In this document: positions 24,701 to 42,561 of the stretch, in pieces
Layout: every line of letters begins with the position of its first letter
Position numbering within the stretch: position 1 is the stretch's first letter
Source of the DNA: Trema orientale
Taxonomy: Eukaryota > Streptophyta > Magnoliopsida > Rosales > Cannabaceae
Length of the DNA stretch: 64,000 nucleotides
NCBI GenBank assembly: GCA_002914845.1
Contig: JXTC01000024.1
Location: forward strand, 637,715 to 701,714
Direction: 5' to 3'
The notes under the pieces: generated by a model
What the model saw: the letters and a program-made list of their open reading frames with translations, nothing else
What the model was told of the DNA's origin: nothing
The model's database searches: none
Translations under genes and position numbers: made by a program

Positions 24701-27700
24701 CAAAGAAAAATATTTTATACAAAAACATGACCTTATTTTGAGAAACTTAAAGGATAATATATACAGACAATAATTGAGAGAACAAAAAGCATAAAGTCGC
24801 AAGATAATAAAAGCAGTCTCACTTTTGAGGATAGTCCTTAACAAGATTGCATGCCATAAGATAGAGTTCATTTGAATGGCCAAGCTCCATGGCAGCTGCA
24901 AGATGCACCAATGTACTCTTCAGATGGAATGGGTCCTTTTCAAGGAGTCTGTACAACAAATGCAACAACAAAACTGAAATTTCTAGACACGTACATAGAA
25001 ATTTCAAATTAGACTTTTGCTCCAAAGTAGTTACCAACTTACACGGAGGTCAGTTCAAAGCATTTCTGATATTCACCACACTGGTGATAGTATTCAGCTT
25101 TGCAGGCCAAAAGATCGGTGTTGCTTTTCAGAGTACGCTTGAAGGAAGAATCAGAAGGACTGCTATTAAAACTTTCTTTCTCTAATTCTCTGAATTTGGC
25201 TTCAACAACATATTCTTTGTCATACTAGAGAACACAATAAGGAAATGGGGAAAGTGAGTACCAAAAAATAAAATAAAGCAATTATGTTCGTGGAATTATT
25301 TTGAAAAAGGAACATGGTAAGAGGTTCTTGATATTGACATTTCATTTACCTTCTTGATTAAACATGAATAGAATGATGACAGCCATCCATCTTCAGGACC
25401 AAAGTGCAAAGAGGAAAGGAGACTCGTTTCTGAAATTCAGTAACAAAACAAGAAACTTTAAAAGTTATACCATGACCTCCCTAATTAAATATTGCACCAT
25501 TCATAGAACTCCTGCACACTATAATTAATCAAACATGAAAATATATTAGCCAAAATTAAACTTCACCAATTCCATCAAAACCTACTGAAAAGAGAAAGTC
25601 AAACCCAACTTACTACTACAACGATTGGAGGGGGAAAAAGGAACAGCCTGACAATTTACCTTCCTCACTTGAAAGCATGTGATTTTCAATAAGACATTCC
25701 AAGGCCTGACAAACAAACAAGACCAACCATGAGAGAAGTATAAAAGATGAACAATTCTATCCCCAATATGAAACTGATTCTAGCCCAATTGAGTCAAAAA
25801 GAGAGTTTGTTAAAATGAGAACAAGATGTCTTGGAAAAGAAAAAGAATTCTAAAAATAAAATTGGATTGTACTAGCCTGATACTTGGAGATTTTCTACTT
25901 ACAACCAAATAGACAAAGAATATAACTTTTTTTATGAAAATGTTATCTCATAGGCCGAATCAAATTCAAAACTATGCACAAATCCAAGCATACCTCGTAA
26001 CATAAAGGATCAGCTTTGATAGCAGCTTTATACCTTCAAGAAAAAGATGAAAATGTTACCAAGTATCCTATCAACCAAGGTACACACAATTTCCCCACCC
26101 CCCCAACCGAAAAAAAGAAGAAATAACAAAACAAAAGAACAAAAAACCCAAAAAAGAAATATCCTTAATTCAGTAAATTTCTTTGTACTTAGTATTCCTA
26201 GATAGATACAACTAAACATCAGAAAACCATTCATTTTACCATAAAAACAAACCCATAAAGCAATATGAAATCGAACTTAAAAGCAGGAGAGATTAACCAC
26301 TGTCGAGCTTGGGCACGGTTTTCCAATGCTTCGTATGCTCTGCCTCTCAAAAAGCATATTGCAGAAGATATCTGTAGCAATACAGGAGTAACGATTTAGT
26401 CATGACATCAAAATGCAAATAATCCATTTAATTCAACATATTAACCCGGACAGCCAAAATTTATTAATATCAAGATTACAATGACAAGAACACATCTCCA
26501 CAAATTCCAAGATAGCAAGTAGCTAACTGGTGCAACAAATCAGTTAGGAAAACAACTTGTAGAGAAAACCTCACAGGGAAGGAGAGACACGTATATCTAA
26601 CATCAAAACATGTCCATCAAGTCATTCCTTTTTCATCCTGAAACAAACTTTATAATCATGTACCCACTACCCTCAGCATAGTAATTCATCAAAAAAACGA
26701 ACAGAAAATACTCATTAAGATCAAACTTTATGAGCAAACTTTCTAAGTAGAATGAATATACTCATTAAGATCAAGTCCAGCGTGTGGTTTGGAGTGAGAT
26801 ATCTGAGAAACAATATATTTCCACATGAAACAACAGAAAATATGTAACAGTTAGAAAGACTAACAGCATTAGAAGTCAGTATATTTGGTGTCTTTTCCTC
26901 CAAGATACAGAAAGTAGAGGATATATGGGAAAATAAGCGTCATAGCATCGTGATGATAAATAACAAAATGTATTATAACATTAGTGCGTTAAGATGCCAT
27001 CATAACAGCAATTAATCTAAAATAACTAATGGATGCAATTATCCATTTAAAAATCTTATTCAAGTTCACAGTCATGCCAAATAAATAATAGACTAATTAT
27101 TACAACTGTATCATGTCCAAATTGAAGTAATTATAGGAAAACTCAAGCTAAAAACGTAACTTCCATGGCCATTATATGAATGCATGTTGTAAGCTGTCAT
27201 TAAAAATGTTTCAACGCATCTGCAAACTGGAAAGTTACTGCAAGTAAACTTAGGCTCCGTTTGGAACTTTGATTTTTGGATGGAAAGAAATAAAATTCCA
27301 AGGGATTCTATTTCTCTTGTTTGGATTGAAACAAAAAAATGATAGAAATTTTTTTTAAGAAGAGCGAGAATTTTATTTATGTCATTTTTTAGTATATAGA
27401 ATTTTGACACATTAATTAGTAAAATCAAAAGTGTCAAAATAAAGTTTTATAAACTTTTAGGAAAAGTATTTTTCTTTTTCTATGTCCATGGCTTTTTCCT
27501 TTTTAATCTTTTTTTCCTCCAAAATTCGGGTTCCAAACGGAGGCTTAGTCTAGATGATACACATAATCTCTCTTTTTGAAAAAAAACAATAGTGCACATT
27601 CATTCATATGTGTGTATACAAATGAATGAAACCCATCTAACCGTAAATCAATAAATAAATGTGACAAATTAAGAAAATTTATTTAATTTTGAACACACTA

Positions 27701-28008
27701 AGCTCCTACGAACTCGCAAATAATCAATTTCAAGCACTCAACTAATAACTAAACATCCATACGCATATGCGGGTAGCGAGTAAAAAGTGGTAGCATCGTA
27801 AAATGTAGACAAGAATATAAGGGAGAAGAAAGAGTTACATTGATTTCACGATCTTCCCCGTATTTATCCAAGTACATGGCATTGGAAGCCTTCGTATCGT
27901 AGACATTCCCATGTTCATCCACTTTAGCATCGCCGAGCATTAGTAGACACTGATCCCACTCCCTCAGTTCCTCCTAATTAAAAAAAAAATTAAAATTAAA
28001 AAAAAAAA

Positions 28009-28040
<32 letters not shown>

Positions 28041-28520
28041 TCATCATCATTTTAACCAGCAAAGAATATTGTGAGAATCACCAACATAAACCTCATTAAG
28101 TTAATAAGTAATACCAAACTCATTTTTTTTTACCTACTTAATTAAAATTTCACCACTAAATATAACAAAGGTAAAATGCATAATTATTATGTAGTAATGC
28201 ACAGATTATTGCTCAGCTATGCAATAGCCAATAAATTTAAGTAAATCAATTTTAAAAAAAAAAAGAAAGCTTACGAGGCACTTGGCGGCGAGATATCGGA
28301 AACGAAGGTCGCGGAGGACGATCTGAGAGGCATTGAGGAGGTGATAGGCGCGGCGGTAATGGCGGCCGAGGAAGAGAGCCTGAGCCTGCATGTAGATGTC
28401 AGCTGGGTCATTGGTGAAGGCGGCGACCTTGTCCGCGAAGAAAATGGCGGACGAGTAGAGGTGCTTGCTCACGCAGTCCCTCACCACTCCCCGAAGCTTC
28501 TCGATCTCCTCCTCTCTCAT
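13432..28520 (-). CDS. APC6: anaphase-promoting complex subunit 6 (CDC16), 16 exons, 551 aa
   Basis: Exons from the start: 28520-28275, 27973-27839, 26371-26298, 26033-25994, 25705-25660, 25429-25350, 25224-25043, 24948-24823, 24426-24352, 17994-17869, 17305-17236, 16863-16781, 15928-15815, 15240-15141, 14110-14075, 13554-13432. All junctions are GT-AG; the sum is 1656 nt. The protein begins [16 protein letters not shown] and carries TPR-type helices throughout, including [84 protein letters not shown] and [13 protein letters not shown]. Length fits the plant family (~540-550 aa). APC6 is a TPR scaffold of the nuclear APC/C E3 ligase that ubiquitinates cyclins and securin. The only large intron (intron 9, 17995-24351) holds an antisense copia element. 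Leader has a (CT)n tract at 28564-28582. No lesion is seen in any exon. Confidence 0.95.
14538..14960. mobile_element. possible MITE in APC6 intron 14
   Basis: Left end CAGTGTGTTTGGTAAGAGAGGGAA resembles the complement of the right end near 14945-14960 (TTTGTTTGGAAGGAGAG). A second candidate right end lies at 14832-14845 (accaaacaaggg). Purine-rich words in the left half face pyrimidine-rich words in the right half. No clean target duplication, so limits are uncertain. Confidence 0.35.
15092..15121. other. assembly gap, 30 N
   Basis: Thirty unresolved bases inside APC6 intron 14, ending only 19 bases before exon 14 (15141). The gap falls outside coding sequence, but its true size is unknown. 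Confidence 0.99.
19093..19331 (+). repeat. 5' LTR of intronic copia element
   Basis: 239 bp starting TGTAGATTTATCC and ending TCAAACTTCA. Same length as the 3' LTR with about five substitutions, four of them transitions. Confidence 0.95.
19332..19342 (+). other. primer binding site, tRNA-iMet type
   Basis: TGGTATCAGAG directly after the 5' LTR, the usual complement of the 3' end of initiator tRNA-Met used by plant copia elements. Confidence 0.85.
19367..23856 (+). pseudogene. copia gag-pol polyprotein, 4 stops and 1 frameshift
   Basis: One reading frame from ATG 19367. Gag region with the UBN2-type core and a CX2CX4HX4C zinc knuckle ([14 protein letters not shown], about 20190-20231); protease DSGASDHM; pre-integrase [18 protein letters not shown]; integrase with HSD, RTDN and [12 protein letters not shown] with [15 protein letters not shown] and YVDD; RNase H SDADWAG and [10 protein letters not shown]. 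In-frame stops at 20258-20260, 20660-20662, 21518-21520 and 22685-22687; the frame moves by one near 23120 (one missing base) and continues to the stop at 23854-23856. Each stop is a single-base change at a position normally Leu, Arg, Tyr or similar. Confidence 0.92.
23855..23861 (+). other. polypurine tract
   Basis: GAGGGGG two bases before the 3' LTR; it also contains the end of the pol stop codon (TGA). Confidence 0.7.
23864..24102 (+). repeat. 3' LTR of intronic copia element
   Basis: 239 bp, TGTAGATT to AACTTCA, followed by the second CTTTC target copy. Confidence 0.95.
27253..27544. mobile_element. Tourist-like MITE in APC6 intron 2
   Basis: The 15-bp inverted ends differ at one base (GGCTCCGTTTGGAAC and complement of GTTCCAAACGGAGGC), flanked by TTA at 27250-27252 and 27545-27547. 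292 bp, no ORF. Features fit PIF/Harbinger MITEs. Confidence 0.8.
28011..28040. repeat. (CA)n microsatellite followed by (ATC)4
   Basis: About 14 CA units in APC6 intron 1, after an A-rich run and followed by catcatcatcat. Confidence 0.9.
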
Positions 28521-28563
28521 TTTCGATCCAAGATGAAGATGAGAGCTTTGTTGTTTGTAAAGA

Positions 28564-28582
28564 CGAGAGAGAGAGAGAGACT
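28564..28582. repeat. (GA)n / (CT)n tract in APC6 leader
   Basis: gagagagagagaga on plus, so (CT)n in the APC6 5' UTR, about 45-60 nt before the ATG. CT-rich leaders are common in plant housekeeping genes. Confidence 0.7.
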
Positions 28583-28639
28583 GAAACTGAGATAGTACAA
28601 AAGGGTTTTTGTGTTGAGGTTGAATTGAGCGGGAGGTTC

Positions 28640-30229
28640 AGGGGACTGAATTGACCCCCATTTTGTTTTTCCTAAATGTATTTTTTTTTTTCCCGGGGAA
28701 ATACTTATTTTAACCCCTGAATTTTCCCTGAATAGTACTTATACCCACAATTTATTTATTTATTTTAATATCACCCCCAAACACAAATTGTCATTTTTTT
28801 TTTTCCAATTAGTCATACTCTTATGCTTCCTTGTATAAAAATTAGGATTAGTTTTATTTTTGTAGTTTGCATTTTGGTTGGTTGTTCGATGTATACTTTT
28901 AATTTTGATTATTATCTACATTAACCTTCATATTTTTAACTTGTTATATATTCATACTCTTTCTATCCTAACCACTAATTTTGATCTATAAATTTATAAT
29001 AATACCTTATAGGATTTGAAAGTATATATTTAAAAATTAAATCTAATAACCAAAATAAAAAAAATGTCTAAAGAAAGGGGAAAACAATGTCTTTTATTTT
29101 TAAAGTAAATTTTTTTAGAACTTTTTAATATTTGTTGAGTTAATTATTAACTAATATTTTTCAAAAAAAATAGATTAATTTTTAAATATATTTTTTAAAG
29201 TTACTTTAGTTAATTTTTTTAGCCAAAATAGGCATTTGACTCATAAAAAATATAAATTTGACATAATTTTTAAATATAGAGATTAATATTGATAATAACC
29301 AAAATCAATAGTATAAATCAAACGAACAACTAAAATGCAAAGTGCAGAACTGTAATTAACACTAAAAACTAACTAAAACATAACATTTTATCCAAAAAAA
29401 AAAAAAATTAAAACATAACATATTATTTTATCCTGGCTTTTTTTTTTTTTTGGAAGATGTGTCCCATAAAAGATTTTTTCTTCTTAACATTTATATATGT
29501 TTTATTACTAGATTAGTATCTATTTCCCTATAAATCAATAGTCTTTTTTTATCTAAATTTAAAATTAATGGGTACAATTGGATTTTGACATCTTCTGACA
29601 AATTTTTGTTTAACTATTGTCATTTTCATTTAAAACTTAAAAGTAGTCGACATGTCTCTGGTAGTAATTAAATTATCCAATAAACATACAAGCAAATAAT
29701 TTACTCAAATTTATTCCTAAAAAATTCTACTTTTAAAAAAACATTGGGTGTCTATGAGTAGATTAAGCAAGTTGCTAAATTATCTGATTAATTTTAACTT
29801 ATAGGGTCATTTCACAATATAATTTTGTCTAAATTCGATTAAAGGATAAGGATAGTTTTGATAAAATCTGACAAATTAAGGAATGTATTTTGTTTTCCTT
29901 TAAATATAAGGTGCAAACTGGTATTATGATAAAGTACGAATAGAAATTTACAATTTTGTACTATCTGCCCAGCCAAGTCTCATGGTAAGCGATCAAAAAA
30001 CAGAGCCTTAGGCAGTGAAGTGAAAAGATTTCGACTCAGAAAATGATGTATTTCTGGGTTTTAGGGTCGATTTGTTGCATATATACATAAATATTATTAA
30101 CGAAAATGTTTCTATTTCTTTCTTTCTCTTTTTGGTGTCTTTTTCCCCCTCTATTTTCTGCAATCACTTTACTCTATTTTTTGAAAGGAGGGATTTTGCT
30201 GTTTTAGTTGTCCATATGAAATGATTTTC
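28640..30229. other. AT-rich upstream region of APC6
   Basis: Contains the APC6 promoter and otherwise A/T-rich DNA with homopolymers (28680, 29395, 29435). No gene or delimitable repeat was seen. Confidence 0.5.
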
Positions 30230-30387
30230 TTTTTTTTTTTTTTTTACTTCTAATACTTGTGCTTCTGATGAACCCTGCGGCCTACGGCCTTTGGGAGATA
30301 GAAAACTCTAGCATATTGTTAGGTAGTTGCCTCAAGGAATTGAACCCGGACTTGATAAGCTATAGACCTGATCACTCGACCTACCCT
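30230..30387 (-). mobile_element. tRNA-derived SINE
   Basis: On the minus strand it starts GGGTAGGTCGAGTGATCAGG (box A-like), has GGGTTCAATTCC (pol III box B) about 40 nt later, and ends with a poly(A) run (plus-strand T run at 30230-30245). A near-identical 8-bp direct repeat flanks it: GAAAATGA at 30395-30388 and GAAAATCA at 30229-30222. No internal ORF. Confidence 0.6.
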
Positions 30388-30764
30388 CATTTTCACCTAC
30401 AGTCCAGTTAGAGAGAGTAAAACCCTCCACATATTTAACCACCAGAGTGAATTGAGAACCATTGAAGTACATTCTCGTTTGTCCACTTTATCTGATTAGA
30501 GTTGGATAAACTTTTATTTGGTTACTAGTCTATTGCTGCTTGACATGTATTAAGCCCGTGCTTGACTGCTGGTATGCGGTGCCAGCAACTGTGACATGAC
30601 TGTGCTTTCTGTTGAAACTCAGCATCGTAATGTCTTTTAAGGACTAAAGGGGGAGGTTTCACGGTGCAAGGGCCAAAGTGGGGAACATCGATGTTTTTTT
30701 TAACCCTATTTTTTAGTTGGTTTTTGGTGTCCTAATGTAATTTGCTTTGAAATTGCAGATGTTG

Positions 30765-32271
30765 GATGTAAAAATTAAGGAAGAGAATTGGTTAAAGTCC
30801 AAGATAATTTTGTATTCGAGTTTGGATGTGATTCAAAAGATAAAGAATAAGCTAACAGATAGTTCAGGGAAACCTGTTTTGGACACTTCTTGGATGTCAA
30901 TGTGTTCCAATTCTCTGGTCAAGTTGTTCATCACATACTCTTGAGGGAAGTGGAACAACCAAATGAAGAAGAGATGTGGTTTGATATACGTGGGACACAA
31001 TTGAGATTTTTCGATAAACGAGTTTGCTCTGGTAACTGGCTTAAAATGTCATCAATATCCAAAGATAACGAGAGGTGAAATCCCCGGGAATAGAATTCTT
31101 GCACGGTTTTTCAAAACAGTTAATAGGGAACAATTGGATGCAGCATTTCATAGGTGCAATAGTAGTAATGACGTGAAGTTAGCCCAATTGTATCTGTTGG
31201 GGAATATGTTGTTGGCGAAGGAGAAGCATAAATTAATAGATCCTGAACACCTCAAGCTAGCGGATAATCCTGCCATCTTTAACAACTACCCTTGGGGCAG
31301 AGTTTGCTACTCTTTTTCTCTTGGGTTCCTTCAAAGGGCACTGGCACTGGCAAATAGAATTCCTAAATTTAGGGAGAAGCTAAAGAAAAATCCCGACCAC
31401 CAGTCCGAAACTTATCATTTGGCTGGATTCCCTTTTGCCCTTCAGGTATGGGCTTATGAAAGCATACCACCATTAGGTAAATTCTTTGCTGAGAACAAAG
31501 GTTCCAATATGCCTCGGATTCTAAACTAGGGAGACACTCAACAGCCAAACTGGAAGACTGTACAGAAGCTAGTATTTGCTCAAGATGAGGTTAGTCTAGC
31601 CATGGTCTTTTGAAACTCTAAACTGTATGTTGCTTTTGTTAGACCAAACAATATGACGTGGCTATTCTGGTTTATGTGGCTCTGATTATAGCCAGATGAT
31701 CATGTTATGAATACTTTATGATCTGTTTGGGCAGCTGGAAGTGGTGGTTTTGGAGCCCATAAAGTAGTTAAGAAGAAAAACCAGATAAAAAACCACCCAA
31801 AGGCCAGTGGTGAAAGTGTTGTGGTTGCTCATTCTAATGGTGATGATGAGGGCCATCCAGATCCTCCTCCTCAACGAGGAGGTTCTGATACTCAATTTGT
31901 AAGTATTTTAAGTAACTGAATTAGTGTTACAGTATTATCAATTAAAAATCTAACTATGACTTACTGCTTTATTTATCTAGGACTTAAAACAGGAATTTAT
32001 GTCTTTCAGAGATGAGATCAGAGGAGTTTTGACTTCCCTTAAGGACAAAATTATTAAGATAAATGGCCAAGTTGCCAGCCTCATTGTTGGCAGGGTTGAG
32101 ATGGGGCAACAACTTGCAAACGTTGTTAACACCTTATCTGGTATGCAGTCTGAGTTAAAAATTGGTGAAAATAGGTTCAAAATTCATCACCAAAAGAGGA
32201 AAACACTTGAATCAATTAAGGACAAAAGGGTACATGCAGTAGAAGTCGAAGAAGATGATGATGATGATGAA

Positions 32272-32305
<34 letters not shown>

Positions 32306-32592
32306 GTGACAACTACGATGACGACACTGCTAGAGAAAATGAGAATGATGATGATGACGATGATGACAACGAAATTGCTGGAGAAAATGAAAGAGATAAA
32401 ATGCAGTATGACTTTGAGCAACCTGTTATCATGGGTGGAAGAGGTAGTCAAATGAGTTCATTCGGTAGTTTTGTGGATTATGCTCTTCATTATGCAAAAG
32501 ACAAGTCGCAAGATAAGCTAAGGGATAATGCTGATGACACTAAAAAAGAACGCGGAAAGAAACGAATAATAATGAGAAAGAACAACGACTAG
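30765..32592 (+). pseudogene. DUF1985-type gene fragment (Ulp1-associated plant family), broken
   Basis: A start-like piece (MLDVKIKEENW) at 30765 is followed by DUF1985 blocks GQVVHHILLREV, MWFDIRGTQL, EFALVTGLKC, YLLGNMLLAKEKHK, YHLAGFPFALQVWAYE. The blocks lie in different frames: shifts near 30885 and at the T run near 31008. A TAG at 31527-31529 sits where the family has Trp. A second part (31999-32592, 197 codons open) has a coiled-coil-like start, an Asp-rich tract and a basic C-terminus (KKERGKKRIIMRKNND). In plants DUF1985 is often fused to a C48 (Ulp1) SUMO protease and carried by Mutator-like elements. I see no protease domain or terminal inverted repeats here. Confidence 0.65.
32253..32305 (+). 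repeat. (GAT)n triplet repeat coding poly-Asp
   Basis: About 17 GAT/GAA units followed by further GAT-rich DNA at 32344-32370. Read in frame it gives an Asp-rich segment; antisense and shifted frames give artefactual poly-Ile and poly-Met translations. Confidence 0.9.
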
Positions 32593-34241
32593 AAAACTTA
32601 GAGGCATAGTTGTTGGATAAAATAGAGGATCATCAATTTCCGCAAGAGGGACATAAACGGATGATTTTTTTTTTTCCCCCCCCTCAAAAAAACCATCACT
32701 AGATAATCTATGAGTAGGAGTCCCTGAAACGCAAGATGAGAGCCCTCCAATACAAGAAGATTTCCAGGATAATCTAGTTGGGACATCTTTCAAGTGATTT
32801 CTCGTGGAGATCATGGCAAGGCTTTGTTTATAGTGCAGGTTTAGTTACACTTCTTACATGCTCACTTCACCATAGGGAAAGAAAGAAAGCGTGGAAAGAA
32901 GTCTTAGGTTTTTTGTTCTTTTAATCATGCAGATTATTGAGGATGGAGAAGTCGGAATGGTTGACTGCTAGACCGATTTTCTGTTTTAACTTTGCTGAAG
33001 GAAACAAGTAATCTTGTCAAGTATGGATCTTTGTGATTCGCGATTTCGGAAAGTATGCTTTTGGTAGTTTTGTTCATGTTGAATAATTAATGGCAGGGAA
33101 CCTGGGGTAGTTTCATAAGTATATTGCAAAGTCAGGACAACCTGAATTGTCGATTGAGCCGTTTTTGCAATGAGATACGGTGTGGCAGTTGCTAGTTATA
33201 CCTTAAGCAAGTCTATGAATGGTGCACCCTACTCAATCACCTCATAATATTAGGCATTTTAGCCGTAATTTGATCCCTTGGAATGCTGCAACCATGACCA
33301 ATCTCGAGAAAGCAAGGATGAATTATTGCCTCCCAAGGTGGTCGGTGGCGTCAGCAACTCCTAGTTGAATACTGGTGGAATCACTAGAATCTGAGAGCAA
33401 CAAACCTTAAACTAAACTCAACCCTAATAAACAAACATGTCAGTAGCAAATGAGAGTTACAAACCGGACCTAAACATTCACTCAAATGACCACAAAAGAC
33501 AGAGGAAATGGTGCCATAAGAGTCTGGGACTCCGGTGTAGTGCATAAAAATCAACTGCGTGTCACGCAACTCGCACATGACTCCCATCGATTTCATTATA
33601 AACACCAATCTGTTAAAAGGACGGTCAATGACATTCAGGTAAAACTCACTCGTTTTATAATTTAGTGGCAAAACTGAGATTGGGGACGAAGTTTGTGGTG
33701 CAAATTTGGACATTTGTAATCTATAAATTACCTCCTAAGGACATATTTTGCAAGTGAAGCAATGTTATGCAAAAAATTGAGAAACCATACTGATGGAGTC
33801 CTCATAGACCTCTCAATTTCGAGTGGGTGAGGTTTTGGCTAGGTGAATTATAGAGCTAACTTGTAATAATGTTATTGACACTAAAAAATTGTGTAAATTA
33901 TCAAACTGCTAGCTATAGTTCATAACAAAATGGCAGCATACGATGTAGAAAAAAACCCTACGATAATAGTAACATCATAAAGGACTTGAAAAGCAAACAG
34001 GTTGGTGAATCTGAAACTGAATCTTCTCAAAAATTACACTCATTGGAAACAAAAAATAATAAAAGCACAGATGGGATTTAAGGTTCTATTCAGCTTTTGT
34101 TGACATCATCCTGTACCGTGGATCAATATCTCTTAGAAAACTTACTTTCATGGTTTCTCTAACTACTATTCTTCTGAAATGTTGTACGGAGACAATAAAA
34201 TAGCTAAATTGATTTAATCGAAGTCTTGGTCTCCCCCTAGC
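32593..34241. other. region between DUF1985 relic and RABA1, no intact gene
   Basis: Short coding-like pieces continue (for example around 32740-32800) but stops are frequent. A minus frame at 33384-33713 (109 codons) has no family I recognise. The last ~130 bases are the RABA1 3' UTR. Confidence 0.45.
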
Positions 34242-40490
<6,249 letters not shown>

Positions 40491-40499
40491 AGCGGAACC

Positions 40500-40735
40500 C
40501 AACGCTAGGCTCGAAAAACTTTGCATGCGGTAAAGACGTGCTTACAGGCAGATGGTAAGGTACTCCCTCCCTCAACTAAGAAGTTTCGTGTTCGAGTCAT
40601 CACTGCCGTAGTAGTCGAAGATTTATGGGTAATCCACTTTAAGAGAGATCCATTAATCAACACAGGTGAGTCCATTACCTATGGTTATAGGGTAAGTCAC
40701 TCTCTACCTCTATAATCTCTTTTTTTATTACCGGG
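40500..40735 (+). mobile_element. possible SINE (Au-like)
   Basis: AGATGGTAAGGTACTCCC and, about 30 nt on, GTGTTCGAGTCATC resemble pol III boxes A and B. The segment ends at a T-rich run (40720-40733). No clear target duplication. Could also be a diverged tRNA-like fragment. Confidence 0.3.
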
Positions 40736-41964
40736 AAAACTTTGCATGTAAATAAAAGAATCATATAATATAAATGTTTGACAACATTGTTGCTGTTAAA
40801 ATATTTAATGTCTAACTATACCAAACTTTGCATGTAAATGTAAATGTGCAAAAAAAATATCTTGAGCCGATTTCTCTTCCTAGAGATCTGAAAATTGCAA
40901 GACAAACCATCAAAAGATCTTATTGTATATCTGACTCAGGCTGGCAGCTGATACTTTACAGCCTTTACGTTGTATAATGGTACCACAATTATCATGAGAT
41001 CAGGTCAAATTTATGTATTATAATTTGCTTCCTACATGATTTAGATATGGTACCACTAAATATATACCATACTAATTCTCTATTGGAACTTAATATGAGT
41101 TAGGTTCTTTATTTTATTTTATTTTTTCCTTGGATTTGGAAGGCTATGCTTCAAAGTAGGAAATTATTGGAATTAGGAGCGTGTAGGAGCCTCAGGCCTG
41201 GCTTGGTGTTGGATGTATGGACAGAATCATGGATCCCTTTCACTAAATATTTTCGTCCTAAACCCCGTTTTGCTAGAGTGTGAGATGGGAAGATTTGATT
41301 TCAGAATCGGGCGGATGAGTGGAATCGATGTGAGAAGTGCCTTTGATTTCAACACGGCTAAAAGCATATTTAAAATTCCGTTAAGAAATGGGGGGAGCAA
41401 CTTGTCAAGTGACTGGTTCTGGGGCATTAACTAGCTCAGGATCTTTATCAGCTCGGAGTCTCTACCAAGTGCGAATTCATGCCATTTACTCTGTTAACCC
41501 GGACAGCTCGTGATGGAGAATATTATGTGGAGTCTCTACTAAAGAAAAGCTGAACTCTCTGTTCTCTCTACCTTCTTTTGGCTGTCTAATATTATGTGGA
41601 GTGGGTGTTGAAAACTCTTTACACCTGTTTTTGGGATGTCCCATCGCCAAATTTCTCTGGTTTCTCCTCTTCCTGGGGGGATTAGAACTGAAGCGTTTCG
41701 TTTTGAGAACACGAAAGACAGGTGTAATCGCCTCTACAATGGTACTATTGTCCCAACTTCAAGGAGTTCCTCTTATTTGCAGCTCTATGTGTGGGGACCA
41801 TTTGGAGAGAACACAACAAGGTCCTTCACAGTAACACGGCTGCTGGCATGGACTCTTTGTCTCGTTCTTTTAGGGGCTGCTTTGCCGTGCTACTCCAGAC
41901 TCCAGAGTTATTATTGAAGACGTTGATGGTACAAGCTTTCGGCCGCATAGGTGGATGCCGCCGC

Positions 41965-42488
41965 TGTTAGGGAATAACCTCCCCAATAAACACACAATAG
42001 TGGAAGCGATAAAATAAATATAAAAATAACGCCGAAATAAAATAAACAAGACACACACAATTAGCGTGGTTCACCAATTTGGCTACGTCTACGGAGCTGC
42101 TGTAGATTTTCACTATTGGGAGAAAAGGAAATCTTTACAAGTATTTACAAACACTTACTCAGTACTCTTCACACCCAGACCCCGAATACACCCAAGAGAA
42201 AAACTGTATTTTTCTCTAACTCTCAAGAATAAAATCTCTCTATTTTACTCTCACTATGCTTGGTGTTTCTCACTTCTCTGGGATGATAAACAATGAGAGA
42301 TGAGGACCCTATTTATAGTTGAGGCTCCTTCAAACTTTACACATTTTCCTCTCAAAGTTTCCTAATATACCACACTTATCACACACGGTTTGTACACGTT
42401 TTATTTTTCTTTTATTTTACCGTGTATAATATGCAAACCGTGTTTTGCATACACGGTTAATACACTGAGCATTTATTGCTTACTAACA
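41965..42488 (-). repeat. LTR (3' LTR in element orientation)
   Basis: 524 bp, contains inverted and direct copies of words such as ACCGTGTATAATATGCAAACCG near its end. Starts TGTTAGGGAATAACC, ends GCTTACTAACA. Confidence 0.93.
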
Positions 42489-42561
42489 ATCTCCCACTTA
42501 AAGACTTGATTCTAATCATTTCTTCATATTCGATCAATGCAGTAGCTCATCTCTCTCTTCT

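Noticed and set aside
13432..28520. APC6 as pseudogene because of the 5-kb insertion
   Set aside because: The insertion lies wholly in an intron; all 16 exons join in frame with intact splice sites and expected length.
32212..32451. Long minus frame rich in Ile and plus frame (32255-32455) rich in Met
   Set aside because: Both are shifted or antisense readings of the (GAT)n tract whose real frame gives poly-Asp.
33384..33713. 109-codon minus frame
   Set aside because: No recognised family, no splice or promoter context; kept only as a remark in the intergenic entry.
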